Below, in pieces: positions 43,067 through 52,565 of a stretch of DNA of 64,000 nt. A program made the translations under genes and the position numbers. The stretch spans positions 1,550,001 to 1,614,000 of the forward strand of contig NZ_OY762555.1 in NCBI RefSeq assembly GCF_963666015.1. Reading direction: 5' to 3'. The number at the start of each line of letters is the position of its first letter. Position 1 is the stretch's first letter. The notes beneath the pieces are model-generated. The model was not told the DNA's origin, did not search any database, and saw only the letters and a program-made list of their open reading frames with translations. The stretch comes from an uncultured Sphaerochaeta sp. (GTDB lineage: Bacteria > Spirochaetota > Spirochaetia > Sphaerochaetales > Sphaerochaetaceae).

Positions 43067-43724
43067 ATGAAAGATCCTTATACAAGTGGTGTTGCGTTCA
43101 TCTTCGAAGTAGATACTGAACAAACATTTTATGAGATTCTTATCAGCCAATTTAGCGGAAAACTCCCAGAATATTCATTCTCAGTCAGCTTTGATGATGA
43201 AGTCAACGAATTCATTTCAGAGTCAATTTCTGATTCACATTCTGTAATCATTCGTATGAATTCTGTCAAAACAATTACTCAGGTAGCACACTCAGCCGAT
43301 TGGTTCAATAATTCTTGTAAGAAAAAGCATTCTGGTATCAAATGGACTGTCTTTTTGTGTTATGACACAGACTCTCCGCATGAAGATATTACAAAATTCC
43401 ATGAAGGAGACTGGCTCATGTTACGAAGAATTAAAGGGAAAGAACGTGGAGGTTATTGATTTGGCCTCGCGTGCTATGATTGAAGATATCTTTCTCTATG
43501 ACATGGAAGGTATCTGCAACTATCTAGAAGTTCCAAACCAAGTAATACCTCGTGAAGGGAATGGAAAAACAACCTTAAAACAATTTTATCGCAAACATGG
43601 GAAAGTGTATCATGAGGGAGAACGAGCTACCGATATGATCTGGGGTTTGAACATGGATACTATAGTCGCAAAAGCTGAGATTCAATTAGGCATAATTGAT
43701 GAGCGTTTTTTCCCTACTAAATAA
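43067..43724 (+). pseudogene. TOPRIM-like partner gene, frameshifted (about 218 codons)
   Basis: The first frame (43067-43459) encodes VAFIFEVDTEQTFYEIL, with the Glu of a TOPRIM first motif, and FLCYDTDSP, its DxD motif. It stops at 43457 after RRIKGKERGGY. Reading one base further on from about 43440 continues smoothly as KNVEVIDLASRAMIEDIFLY to a stop at 43722. One extra base in the AAAGGGAAAG tract therefore splits one 218-residue protein. The shift could be a mutation, a sequencing error or a phase-variable tract. DxD and Glu lie before the shift, so a truncated product would keep part of the active site. Probably the nuclease or effector of the ATPase. Confidence 0.7.
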
Positions 43725-43745
43725 GATAACACACATAAGGGGATT

Positions 43746-43836
43746 TCATGATAATCACCTCTGCTGTTTACGCTATTTGATGCTACCCTTATAAAATGCA
43801 ATCAGAGGTTCGATTTTACCCTAATTTTTATCATGA
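43746..43836. repeat. Nested inverted repeats after TOPRIM gene
   Basis: Outer arms TCATGATAA (43746-43754) and TTATCATGA (43828-43836), inner arms ACCTCTG (43757-43763) and CAGAGGT (43803-43809). The structure fills the gap between the TOPRIM stop and dehydrogenase copy B. It could act as a bidirectional terminator or be the end of a mobile segment. Confidence 0.4.
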
Positions 43837-43847
43837 TGGTTATATTG

Positions 43848-44075
43848 CTACCCAATCACCACCTTGTTGACCTCTCCCCTATGCTCAGAGGCGAAGGTAA
43901 ATGCCTCCACAACCTGGTCGAAGGAAAACCGGTGGGAGATGACACCTTCTACCGAGAAAGCCTTGGAAGCCAAGAGAGACAGTACTGGGCCAAAAGTATT
44001 ACAGTATCGGTTCACTCCCCTGACATCCAGCTCTTTCTCGATGACTGTCTCCATGGAGAACGGGAATGAGGAGAC
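43848..44075 (-). pseudogene. Dehydrogenase 3'-end fragment, copy B
   Basis: The longest of three copies, about 75 codons: FSMETVIEKELDVRGVNRY, then LSLLASKAFSVEGVISHRF, and VVEAFTFASEHRGEVNKVVIG before a stop at 43848. This is the C-terminal part of a zinc-type medium-chain dehydrogenase. The catalytic and Rossmann domains are absent. The DNA from here to the aldo/keto reductase end at 44256 shows nothing else. It marks the right edge of the AAA/TOPRIM module and shares 45 identical bases with copy C. Confidence 0.85.
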
Positions 44076-44255
44076 CTCTGGCCATAATATATTGTTTCCA
44101 TTTATGAAAAATGGAAAAGTTACTTCTTTTTTTGAATCGCCTGAATTCAGAATGAAAGACCAAAACACATTTGGGGAATGGAGAGGCCTACTAACTCTTA
44201 ACCACAATCCTAAAATACTTACCAGCTACTGTCTGACACAGATAGCAAAAAGTTG

Positions 44256-45248
44256 TCATGAAGTGCCAAGAATAGATTCAATAGTGTCAGTTTCTTCTGG
44301 CGAAAATGAGAGGTTCTGAAGAGCCATTAGATTTTCATCCACCTGCTCCATCCTACTAGCCCCTAGGATAACACTCACAATGCTTTGCTGATGCAGTACC
44401 CAAGCCAGTGCCATTTGGGCAAGTTTTTGACCACGTTTTTCTGCTACTTCTGATAAATCCCTTACAACACCTAGAACTTCAGGTGTAACAGAATCTGGAG
44501 TAAGAAACACACTTTTTCCAGCTGCTCGAGAGTCAATGGGAATACCCGATACATACTTACCTGTTAGTAGTCCTTGGGCCAGTGGCGAATAAGCAATTCC
44601 CCCAACACCATGCTCTTGTAATATCGGAAATAGCGCTTGATTGTCTCGCTCTAGCATCGAGTACTTGAGCTGGTTCACCAAACAATGCACTCGTTCTCTT
44701 TCAAGTAGTGTAATCATACGGACGGTATCTTCAGGACCATAGTTGCTGATACCGATATAGAGAGCTTTTCCAGCCCGCACAATACCTACCAATGCCTGAG
44801 CTGTCTCTTCAAGAGGAGTCAAAGGATCAGGGCGATGATGATAAAAAATATCTACATACCCTAATTGAAGTCGCTTCAGGCTTTGGTCCAAGCTCGATAC
44901 CAGATGCTTCTTGCTTCCCCATTCTCCATAGGGACCTTCCCACATGTGATACCCCGCCTTAGTGGAAATAACCATCTCATCACGATGCATCAATGCTTCT
45001 CTATGCAGGATGGTTCCAAACATTTTTTCTGCACTACCAGGAGGAGGCCCATAGTTATTGGCAAGATCAAAATGAGTTATCCCTCGGTCAAAACTTCCTA
45101 GTATCATAGCCTTACAATTCTGGTAAGACGCTGACTCTCCAAAATTATGCCAAAGTCCAAGACTAAGACTTGGTAATTTTAGCCCGCTTGCTCCGCAACG
45201 ACGATATTCCATCTGCGTATAGCGAGCTTCTGAAGAAATCTGGCTCAT
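44256..45248 (-). CDS. Aldo/keto reductase, YghZ/Gpr-like (330 aa)
   Basis: NADPH-dependent TIM-barrel reductase of the AKR14 type. MEYRRCGASGLKLPSLSLGLWHNFGE and FDLANNYGPPPGSAE are hallmarks of the YghZ group that reduces L-glyceraldehyde 3-phosphate and small aldehydes. The catalytic Asp/Tyr lie in DLANNYG, Lys in STKAGY and His in YHHRPD. Its ATG overlaps the aldolase stop in ATGA, so an aldehyde made by the aldolase may be its substrate. Closes the ABC-importer operon. Confidence 0.92.
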   Translation of the reverse strand: MSQISSEARYTQMEYRRCGASGLKLPSLSLGLWHNFGESASYQNCKAMILGSFDRGITHFDLANNYGPPPGSAEKMFGTILHREALMHRDEMVISTKAGYHMWEGPYGEWGSKKHLVSSLDQSLKRLQLGYVDIFYHHRPDPLTPLEETAQALVGIVRAGKALYIGISNYGPEDTVRMITLLERERVHCLVNQLKYSMLERDNQALFPILQEHGVGGIAYSPLAQGLLTGKYVSGIPIDSRAAGKSVFLTPDSVTPEVLGVVRDLSEVAEKRGQKLAQMALAWVLHQQSIVSVILGASRMEQVDENLMALQNLSFSPEETDTIESILGTS

Positions 45249-46018
45249 CCTTCAAGCCCTACCTTACGAATATTGTCTCTGAGTCCTTCAGCAAGTATCC
45301 TTGAATCTTGCCCAAAAACTACCCATTGGACCCCTTTACTCCTTACTCGTTTCGCATCCTCTTGGTTTGCGCCAATTGCCGCACCCAGGAGTAAATCAGT
45401 TTCTCGAACCTGGCTACAGATATCATCATAAACAGCATCCATGGTATAAGCTCCATGAGAGGCATTTATGCTTCGACTCAAATCTGCTGCACCAATAAAA
45501 AGGGAATCAATGCCAGGGACCTTAAGAATACCCGGAAGGTTCTTATAGCCTTGTAGTGACTCAATCTGCAAGATTTTCCAAACTTTCCTATATGCTTCTT
45601 TCAGGTACTTAGCTTCCTCATCAAGCCCATACCGGATAGCTCGTACAGGTCCTTGCCCCCGGCAACCCCCTATTCCCATATCTGGATACTCACAGGCTGC
45701 AACAGCAGTGCGAGCATCCTCTTCAGTTTCACAAAATGGAAAGATTATTCCATCTGGGCCCATATCCAAAACTGCCTTCACAATTGAAGTTTCAATTACT
45801 CGTATCCTCACGAAGGCGCAACATCCAGCCCCTTGAGCTGCCCGAATATGATGAAATATTTCCTGACGATCCAGAGCTCCATGCTCTGCATCTATCCAAA
45901 CATAGTCATACCCGCAATAACCAGCCATCTCACTGGAAACACTATCAGCCATAGTGATAAATACACCTTTGACCAACTTCCCTTCTGCAATTTTCTCTCT
46001 CAATTTATCACTATTCAT
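45245..46018 (-). CDS. HpcH/HpaI-family aldolase (257 aa)
   Basis: Class II (metal-dependent) 2-keto-3-deoxy acid aldolase, which splits the keto acid into pyruvate and an aldehyde. VWIDAEHGALD, FVRIRV (catalytic Arg), ILQIESLQG (metal Glu) and IGAADLSRSIN (metal Asp) are visible. The frame opens at 46033, one base overlapping the permease stop; the Met at 46018 has GAGG five bases upstream and is preferred. With the aldo/keto reductase it suggests breakdown of a deoxy-keto sugar acid taken up by the neighbouring importer. Confidence 0.92.
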   Translation of the reverse strand: MNSDKLREKIAEGKLVKGVFITMADSVSSEMAGYCGYDYVWIDAEHGALDRQEIFHHIRAAQGAGCCAFVRIRVIETSIVKAVLDMGPDGIIFPFCETEEDARTAVAACEYPDMGIGGCRGQGPVRAIRYGLDEEAKYLKEAYRKVWKILQIESLQGYKNLPGILKVPGIDSLFIGAADLSRSINASHGAYTMDAVYDDICSQVRETDLLLGAAIGANQEDAKRVRSKGVQWVVFGQDSRILAEGLRDNIRKVGLEG

Positions 46019-46032
46019 ATGTACCTCACTCA

Positions 46033-46875
46033 TTAGCCTTTTACCGCCCCCAACGTCACACTAGACAAAAACTTATCTTGGAATAACAGGAACACTACAA
46101 TCAATGGAATGGTAACCAATGTGCACCCTGCCAATACCAACTCCCATGGAACACTTCTCGCTGAATCGATTTCATTCAATGTTGGAAGAATAACCATTAT
46201 TGGCATGAGTCTCTCTTTCGTTAACATGATTTTTGGAAACAACAACTCATTCCATTTGCTGAGAAATTGCAGTATTGCCAAAGCTCCAATTGCTGGGACG
46301 GATACCGGTAGTATCACTGAACGAAAGATAAAGAAATCACTTGCCCCATCAATCCTTGCAGCCTCTATCAAAGAATTTGGGATGGTTATCATGTATTGTC
46401 TCATCAGGAATAGAGCAAACACATTAGCTATACCTGGAAAAATCTGTACTTTATAGGTGTTGAGCCAATTGATCTTTGAGAAGAATAGATATAATGGGGT
46501 GATGTTCAGCTCAACAGGAACCATCATGGTTATGAGAAGTAGCAAGAAAAGCACATCGCAACCCAAAAACTTGAATTTTGCAAATGAGAAACCAGCTAAG
46601 CTTGCTATCCCTACCACTAATACCGTATAGGACGTAGCTACAAAAATACTATTTCCGTATGTTCTTAGAATTAAACCTGAATTGAAAGCAAATAGCCGGG
46701 AAAAATTCTCCAGCGTTGGGAATACTGGAATACCTGATACATTTAAAGCAAGTTCCTCTGCCGTTTTCAATGATCCAGCAACCATTATATAGACTGGAAA
46801 TAGGAGAATAAGGCATACAAGAACCAAAATTACATGCAACATGCCATATTGTATTGTTCTCTTTATTGTCATCAC
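46033..46875 (-). CDS. Sugar ABC transporter permease, MalG type (280 aa)
   Basis: CUT1 permease with six spans (first one MLHVILVLVCLILLFPVYIM), docking loop SLIEAARIDGASDFFIFRS near residue 195 and C-terminal end KFLSSVTLGAVKG. It overlaps the MalF-type gene by four bases and the aldolase frame by one. No ATPase gene in the operon, so a shared one is needed. Confidence 0.93.
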   Translation of the reverse strand: MMTIKRTIQYGMLHVILVLVCLILLFPVYIMVAGSLKTAEELALNVSGIPVFPTLENFSRLFAFNSGLILRTYGNSIFVATSYTVLVVGIASLAGFSFAKFKFLGCDVLFLLLLITMMVPVELNITPLYLFFSKINWLNTYKVQIFPGIANVFALFLMRQYMITIPNSLIEAARIDGASDFFIFRSVILPVSVPAIGALAILQFLSKWNELLFPKIMLTKERLMPIMVILPTLNEIDSARSVPWELVLAGCTLVTIPLIVVFLLFQDKFLSSVTLGAVKG

Positions 46876-47753
46876 TCATCTCCCTGAAATAGACGTAATT
46901 GAAACAGAGTGAGGATTAAGATTACAAAAACCAAAATCCAACCTGCTGCACTTGCCATCCCAAACTGACCTCCCCCCATACTGTTAATTATCAGATTTAT
47001 GTAGGGGGCTACTTGCATGGGTGGATCATAATTTTGTGCAAGCAGCAAATTGGGTTCAGTATAAATTTTCAAAGATCCTATAGCATTTGTGACAAATGCC
47101 AACATGAATGTTGGTTTCATCATTGGGATGATTATGGAAAAAATGGTAGCAACTGGACCAGCTCCATCGATTGTAGCAGCTTCGATAATATCATCACTGA
47201 TGGTAGTCAAGCCTGAGAGAAAGATGATAAAGAACCAGCCGATACCTCTCCAGGTCAGGAGAGCAACTACAACCCAGCGCATTAAATTGTTGTCAGAAAG
47301 AAACGGGATGGGATGACCAAACAATTGGCTAAAAACACCTACTCGGTCCCCAAAAATAATCTTAAAACACAAGCTACTAGCAACAATCGCACAGACCTGT
47401 GGTAGAAATATCATTGGCTTATATAAGGGCTGGAGCCTCTTTGCTGGCTTCGATCTAACAGCTAATGCTAAAGAAAATGAGATAATCATGATGGGAATGA
47501 AACTACCAATAAAATAAAACATGGTATTCCCTAGACACATCCAGAGTGTCCTGTAGGTAAAAAGGTTTTTAAAATTTCCCAACCCTACAAATGAGGCTTT
47601 CCCATATCCTTTATACCGGAAAAAGCTAAGGCCTAATGAGTAGATGGCTGGATACATAAAAAAAAGAATGTAAGAGATAAGGAAAGGAAGAATGAAAAGA
47701 TAGGGAATCACGGGGTGTTGCCCTTTCATCACTTGTCGTGTCCGTACTGCCAT
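46872..47753 (-). CDS. Sugar ABC transporter permease, MalF type (293 aa)
   Basis: CUT1 permease, first span VIPYLFILPFLISYILFFMY and docking loop DIIEAATIDGAGPVATIFSI near residue 200. The frame extends to 47801, which would run through the intergenic hairpin; Met at 47753 with GGAG ten bases upstream is chosen. It follows the binding-protein gene after a stem-loop. Confidence 0.92.
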   Translation of the reverse strand: MAVRTRQVMKGQHPVIPYLFILPFLISYILFFMYPAIYSLGLSFFRYKGYGKASFVGLGNFKNLFTYRTLWMCLGNTMFYFIGSFIPIMIISFSLALAVRSKPAKRLQPLYKPMIFLPQVCAIVASSLCFKIIFGDRVGVFSQLFGHPIPFLSDNNLMRWVVVALLTWRGIGWFFIIFLSGLTTISDDIIEAATIDGAGPVATIFSIIIPMMKPTFMLAFVTNAIGSLKIYTEPNLLLAQNYDPPMQVAPYINLIINSMGGGQFGMASAAGWILVFVILILTLFQLRLFQGDE

Positions 47754-47783
47754 GAGGAAACTCTCCAGTTGTTTTTCTACATG

Positions 47784-47819
47784 ATTTTCGCAAGCCGGCA
47801 CCTACCGGCTCACGAAAAT
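47784..47819 (-). terminator. Stem-loop between binding-protein and permease genes
   Basis: ATTTTCG-ca-AGCCGG (47784-47798) pairs with CCGGCT-ca-CGAAAAT (47805-47819), a long stem with a symmetric internal loop. Same position as the hairpins in the other importer operons. Confidence 0.6.
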
Positions 47820-47828
47820 AAGTTGAGA

Positions 47829-49154
47829 TTACTTAAAGGGATTACCTATCTGATTTAGCATATCTTTCTGAGCTGCCCTAAGAGCTTCATCTACAGTCAT
47901 TTTTCCACCGAGATATTCATCAAGATACTGAAGCGCAATGGTTATCTCTTGTGTTGATGCAGGGGTAAAGGGGTAAACCCTGAGATACTCAAGCGTCTCA
48001 AAGTTTACAGGCCCAAGACTTGATGCATAATAATTATGTGGAGCGTTGAAATACGGATCCTCTTTCGCTGACTTTAGAGCTGGGATAATACCAGTCTCAT
48101 CATAAATTATCTTAGCAGCATCAATATCAAAGCACAGTTTTGCAATATAGGAAGCTGCTACTTCCTTATTTTTTGCCGCTTTTGGGATAACCCAAATTGC
48201 ACCACCAGCATCGGAACCATAACGTATTTCTTCTGGCCAAGGCGCTATTGCCCACTTACCTTTCTGTTCAGAAAGTCCAAAATTCATGAAATCGGTCTTG
48301 AACCAGCCTCCGAGCAATTGGCTAACCAATTCACCGTTGTTGAATGCTGGCTTCCAGTCAGCACTCCACTCTGCAACTGAACTACTAACTGACGAATCGT
48401 GGAGCTTCTTAATACGTTCAAAGGTCAACTTGACATCAGGGTCACTAGCTAAGTCATAGACCCCTTCTTCGTTGCAGAATGATCCATCTGTCCCACTGAG
48501 CAGCATCATCAAATCATAACTTCTTGCTGGAATGTTATAGTTCTCTAAATGAGCATTGGGATACTTCTCTTGGATCTTTTTCCCTACCGCAATAAATTCA
48601 TCAAGCGTCTTTACCTGGTATGGATCAATATTCAGTTCTTCGAAGATATCGGCACGATAGAACCACACTTTTGGCTTAATTTCCCGAGGGAATGCATAAT
48701 AGGTACCCTTGTATTGCATGACCGTCTTAGCTGCCTCAATAATCCCATTCTCATACGGCTCTACATAGGCACTAATATCCTCTAGCACACCTGCTTCTGC
48801 AAATTCAGGGAGTTGGGTGTAGTTCAATCTAATCAAATCAGGAATATTTTGCCCTGATGCGAGAGCTAGCCTGAATTTCTGCGCAACATCGGCATCACCA
48901 CTTCCCCCAAGCTCTACCTCGATGTCTACCTTTCGATCAATATCAGGGTTTGCTGCCAAGAAGTCTGCATTGATATTTTCATAATTTGCAGTAGCCGGAA
49001 ATACCATCATTGTCAGATTTACAGGCTCACCATCCCAAACATTTTCCAAAGAAATTTGTTCTGATGAAACCTCTGATGATTCTTTGCTTCCTGTTGCAAA
49101 TACTGCAGGAATACAAAGCATGATAACTAACATTGCAACTACATACTTTTTCAT
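47829..49154 (-). CDS. Sugar ABC transporter substrate-binding protein (441 aa)
   Basis: Family 1 solute-binding protein of the CUT1 importer. Signal peptide MKKYVVAMLVIMLCIPAVFA is followed by TGSKESSE, without a lipobox at the cleavage site. LTMMVFPATANYENINADFL starts the fold. AGGAGGACCG precedes the start. It is divergent by 140 bases from the response-regulator gene, which probably activates it. The ligand is unknown; the aldolase and reductase genes behind it suggest a sugar acid or its oligomer. Confidence 0.92.
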   Translation of the reverse strand: MKKYVVAMLVIMLCIPAVFATGSKESSEVSSEQISLENVWDGEPVNLTMMVFPATANYENINADFLAANPDIDRKVDIEVELGGSGDADVAQKFRLALASGQNIPDLIRLNYTQLPEFAEAGVLEDISAYVEPYENGIIEAAKTVMQYKGTYYAFPREIKPKVWFYRADIFEELNIDPYQVKTLDEFIAVGKKIQEKYPNAHLENYNIPARSYDLMMLLSGTDGSFCNEEGVYDLASDPDVKLTFERIKKLHDSSVSSSVAEWSADWKPAFNNGELVSQLLGGWFKTDFMNFGLSEQKGKWAIAPWPEEIRYGSDAGGAIWVIPKAAKNKEVAASYIAKLCFDIDAAKIIYDETGIIPALKSAKEDPYFNAPHNYYASSLGPVNFETLEYLRVYPFTPASTQEITIALQYLDEYLGGKMTVDEALRAAQKDMLNQIGNPFK

Positions 49155-49282
49155 CGGTCCTCCTATTGGATGGTTCTCATCCTACCTTTTGTATTGTAAG
49201 TTTAGTATAGAAGCGATTCTTTCTTTGAAATACTGGAAGAAATGTACGATAATCTTGAATATCTTCAGATTACATGCATGAC

Positions 49283-49297
49283 AGGAGGTGAAGCCTG
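49283..49297 (+). promoter_or_regulatory. Shine-Dalgarno and CTG start of response regulator
   Basis: AGGAGGTG (49283-49290) is an ideal ribosome binding site followed by AAGC and CTG at 49295. The only in-frame ATG lies 36 bases further on, inside the receiver domain, and an in-frame stop (49289-49291) prevents any longer reading. CTG is therefore the likely initiation codon. Confidence 0.7.
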
Positions 49298-50788
49298 CCT
49301 TATTCAGTTGCAATTGTCGACGATGAACGAATGACAAGAGACAGTCTCATGAAACTAATCGATTGGGAACTACTCAACTTACAGGTAGCCTTCACTGCAA
49401 CCGATGGGGTTGATGCGTTACGGAAACTTGAAACGCTCCCAGTAGATATTCTCATAACTGATGTCCGCATGCCTCACATGAACGGAATTGAACTGGCATT
49501 GAATACTCGAACGAAACTACCGTTATGCAAGATATTGTTTCTTAGCGGATATACTGATAAGGAATATTTGAAGTCCGCGATCTCCCTAAAAGTTGAACAA
49601 TACATCGAAAAGCCAATTGATATTGAAGTGCTTCAACATGAGCTAGAAGGAATTGTGCGACAACTAGCAAATCAAGAAAAAGTGTCTCAACCTTGTGAAA
49701 GCTTCTCCTCTCTCGTAAATGCTTCACGTCTTATAAGACAGGAAATCGCACAAGAATTGATCAATCCCTCTCGTGGAGGCTATTCGTTTATCATTTCACG
49801 TTATTATCCTCTTTATTTTGACTGGAAGGAACTGGATTCGTACCAAGTTGTCTGCATCCATTCTCATTCAAGGCAGCCTATCATAGAGAAGATTTTTCAA
49901 TGCATTGAGATTTCTCAACAATCTTCGAAAGAAATCGATTTTCTAGCAACCCAGATTGGAGAATGCGACACAGCATTTATCTTCCGACAACCAGAGTCCA
50001 TCAGTCTTGATTACTTGACTAGTAGATTCTTCGAAGCAGAAGCTGCTCTCTCCTTTGGTATAAGCAAACCAATAAAGACGATCCAGCAGCTTCCAGAGGC
50101 TTGGCTAGAAGCCCAAGAACTATGTGACCGCTGGTTTTATACAGGGAAAGGGTCCTTGCACGATACCAATTCCGCATTCAAGGAGCATGAGCTTCCCTCT
50201 GGTTTCTTTTCTTCACTATCGATGACCTACAAGTCTATGGAGAACATGTTCCTAACGCTTGAAGAAAAACCTTGTTCCAAGGTACAGGAACTCAAATACT
50301 CGTTATACTCAATGTATCTAAAGATGATGGAAATCACTATCAATGAGCAGTGCATGCCTTTCACTCGTTTCACCGAATTTACTCTCTCTGAAGTAAAGGA
50401 CCTCATCATGTATGGTATGCATGTCTTCGGCACGTTGGGAAATGATTCCTATGATCCGAAAGTAAAAGAGACTATCCATTACATACTCTGGAATTATGCG
50501 GATTTTAATCTTTCAATTAAGACACTTGCAGATCATGTTGAGCTCTCTCAAAACTATCTCTGTGCTCTGTTTAAACAGTATACAGGCACCACTATCAACA
50601 ATATTATGATAGAAGTACGTCTAGAAAAAACTAAAAAACTCCTTAGAACCACTGATCTAAGAATGTATGAAATTGCATCAAAAGTAGGGATGTCTGATCC
50701 AAATTATCTGAGTAGTGTTTTCAAGCAGAGACTTGGAATGACTCCAAGTCAGTACCGTGACCGTCAAGGAAAGGAATTCAATGATTAA
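49295..50788 (+). CDS. AraC-type response regulator, YesN-like, CTG start (497 aa)
   Basis: Read from CTG, the protein begins LPYSVAIVDDERMTRDSL, placing the acidic pair at D9-D10 exactly as in the regulator at 7352, and the phospho-acceptor at D56 in LITDVRMP. The ATG at 49331 would delete the acidic pocket. Residues 130-390 form the long central region common in YesN proteins, and the C-terminal 100 residues contain two AraC helix-turn-helix motifs (LADHVELSQNYLCALFKQYT and IASKVGMSDPNYLSSVFKQ). Its end overlaps the kinase start. Likely controls the divergent importer-aldolase operon. Confidence 0.88.
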   Translation: MPYSVAIVDDERMTRDSLMKLIDWELLNLQVAFTATDGVDALRKLETLPVDILITDVRMPHMNGIELALNTRTKLPLCKILFLSGYTDKEYLKSAISLKVEQYIEKPIDIEVLQHELEGIVRQLANQEKVSQPCESFSSLVNASRLIRQEIAQELINPSRGGYSFIISRYYPLYFDWKELDSYQVVCIHSHSRQPIIEKIFQCIEISQQSSKEIDFLATQIGECDTAFIFRQPESISLDYLTSRFFEAEAALSFGISKPIKTIQQLPEAWLEAQELCDRWFYTGKGSLHDTNSAFKEHELPSGFFSSLSMTYKSMENMFLTLEEKPCSKVQELKYSLYSMYLKMMEITINEQCMPFTRFTEFTLSEVKDLIMYGMHVFGTLGNDSYDPKVKETIHYILWNYADFNLSIKTLADHVELSQNYLCALFKQYTGTTINNIMIEVRLEKTKKLLRTTDLRMYEIASKVGMSDPNYLSSVFKQRLGMTPSQYRDRQGKEFND

Positions 50789-52565
50789 TGGAAAACGCTA
50801 TATTAGCTTCTCTAGACGGTTGAGTGCAGCATACTTATGCATGCTTCTAATTCCTCTCCTTATAATTACTGCAATCAATTATAAAAACTTCAAAGAGACA
50901 ACCACTGAGCAAACACTAGAGATGAACGAGCGGTCTCTTAAACAAACCACTGCGTTCTTGAACTATACGCTGTCCTCTTTAAATGACATCATCGATACCA
51001 TAAGTTTTGATGAGATCATCCAAACATTACTGAAAACAGGCTCAACCTACGATCGAACTATGGAAGGGAACTGGTTTCTCCAACGCACGGACATCCTGAA
51101 TATCATCTACAATCCTTATACCACTAGTGAATTGCAGTCTGTGCAAGTATATCCAATTGAAGGTCCCTCTCGTTTTGAGGAATCATCACTATACAAGCAA
51201 CTTGATCAAGAAAGGAAAAATCAGTGGGACAGCCGAATTGAAAGCCTTGCACTTTTCAAGACAGTGCTAGTTCCATCCTCTCTATTCACAGGTGATTACC
51301 CTAAAACTATTTACTTAGTCAAACGTATCCCCGATTTCAACAGCATCAATAAGTATATCGGCATGATAAAAGGAGACATCCCTCAAGAAGTATTTCAATC
51401 AATTGTTTCTGATGCCGCTGCCTCCAAAGGAACTACTACCCTGCTCTATAACTCACAGGGGGAGATAATTGCGCATAACGGAAGCCCAGACCTTTGTGAT
51501 GTATCATTTATCAATACCCTAGTCGATAAAAATGCTATTCCTACAACAGGAAAACTCTCTGAAGTTGATATAAACAACAACTCATACTTTATAGGAAGAA
51601 CCGAGATAGATCTGACAGACTGGAGCCTTGTGTATCTCATTAATTCTGATGAGGTCCTTTCAGCTTCCGATGCCTATCAGAAACAGATGTTTTGGATGGT
51701 ACTGGCTCTATTCTTAGCATCTATTCCACTGTCGTTGTATACAACAAAAACAGTGACCAACCGGATTAGAAAGCTCCAAGACCATATAGAAGCATCCCGT
51801 GAGAAAGGCTTCGATATCGAAGCGTTGGAAAATGGAACTGATGAGATTGGACAGCTAACGGTCTGTTATGATGATATGGCAAGCAATCTCCACATACTCT
51901 TGGAAGAACAATTTCAACTAGGATATCAGATTAAGAATTTGGAATTCAAGGTATTGCAGGCAACGATTGATCCTCATTTCCTCTATAACTCCCTTGACCT
52001 CATGAGTTGGAAAGCATTGCAGAATCAAGATAAGGATTCCGCAAATCTTGCAAAGGCTTTAAGCCGGTTCTATAAACTAAGTCTGGGCCATGGGCAAACA
52101 ATGGTCCTTCTCAGCCAAGAGCTTGAGCATGTAAGAACCTATGTTGAGATACAGAATATGCGTTTTGATGGCAAAATCAATCTCCAGATAGAAGTACCAG
52201 AGCAGTTACAGAGATTAGCGGTTTTTAAAATAATGTTGCAGCCAATTGTAGAGAATGCCATCATCCATGGAATTAGGGAACGCTCAGATGAAAAAGGAAC
52301 CATCAGAATCAAAGCAAGAACAAAAGATAGCATGTTCATTATCTCGATATCGGACAATGGTGTTGGGATGACATCTGAAACAATTGAATCAATTCTTCTC
52401 TCTTCATCCGATGAACATTCAGGATATGGGGTATGGAACATAAATGAAAGAATCAGACTTGCCCATGGTGATGATTACGGCCTACGGTTTTATAGTAAAC
52501 TTGGAGTAGGTACAGTTGTATTTGTAAAACTCCCTATTTTCCCTACCCAATCACCACCTTGTTGA
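50781..52565 (+). CDS. Sensor histidine kinase, YesM-like, with altered C-terminus (594 aa)
   Basis: Membrane kinase: first span AAYLCMLLIPLLIITAIN, about 260 extracytoplasmic residues, second span MFWMVLALFLASIPLSLYTT, HAMP linker, phospho-acceptor box TIDPHFLYNSLDLMSW, and ATP-binding motifs VENAIIHG and DNGVGM. Met at 50781 has AAGGA upstream and overlaps the regulator stop. After GTVVFVKLPIFP the frame enters antisense DNA of a dehydrogenase tail and ends TQSPPC, so the original stop and last residues were replaced by recombination. The catalytic core is complete and the kinase is probably active. Confidence 0.9.
   Translation: MINGKRYISFSRRLSAAYLCMLLIPLLIITAINYKNFKETTTEQTLEMNERSLKQTTAFLNYTLSSLNDIIDTISFDEIIQTLLKTGSTYDRTMEGNWFLQRTDILNIIYNPYTTSELQSVQVYPIEGPSRFEESSLYKQLDQERKNQWDSRIESLALFKTVLVPSSLFTGDYPKTIYLVKRIPDFNSINKYIGMIKGDIPQEVFQSIVSDAAASKGTTTLLYNSQGEIIAHNGSPDLCDVSFINTLVDKNAIPTTGKLSEVDINNNSYFIGRTEIDLTDWSLVYLINSDEVLSASDAYQKQMFWMVLALFLASIPLSLYTTKTVTNRIRKLQDHIEASREKGFDIEALENGTDEIGQLTVCYDDMASNLHILLEEQFQLGYQIKNLEFKVLQATIDPHFLYNSLDLMSWKALQNQDKDSANLAKALSRFYKLSLGHGQTMVLLSQELEHVRTYVEIQNMRFDGKINLQIEVPEQLQRLAVFKIMLQPIVENAIIHGIRERSDEKGTIRIKARTKDSMFIISISDNGVGMTSETIESILLSSSDEHSGYGVWNINERIRLAHGDDYGLRFYSKLGVGTVVFVKLPIFPTQSPPC

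Noticed and set aside
43435..43446. Programmed ribosomal frameshift in AAAGGGAAAG
   Set aside because: The required direction is +1, whereas such heptamers normally promote -1 shifts, and I see no stimulatory structure; a mutation or sequencing error is simpler.
43362..43724. Separate 120-residue gene
   Set aside because: Its first 27 residues overlap the DxD region of the preceding frame, while the rest continues that protein; it is the second half of one frameshifted gene.
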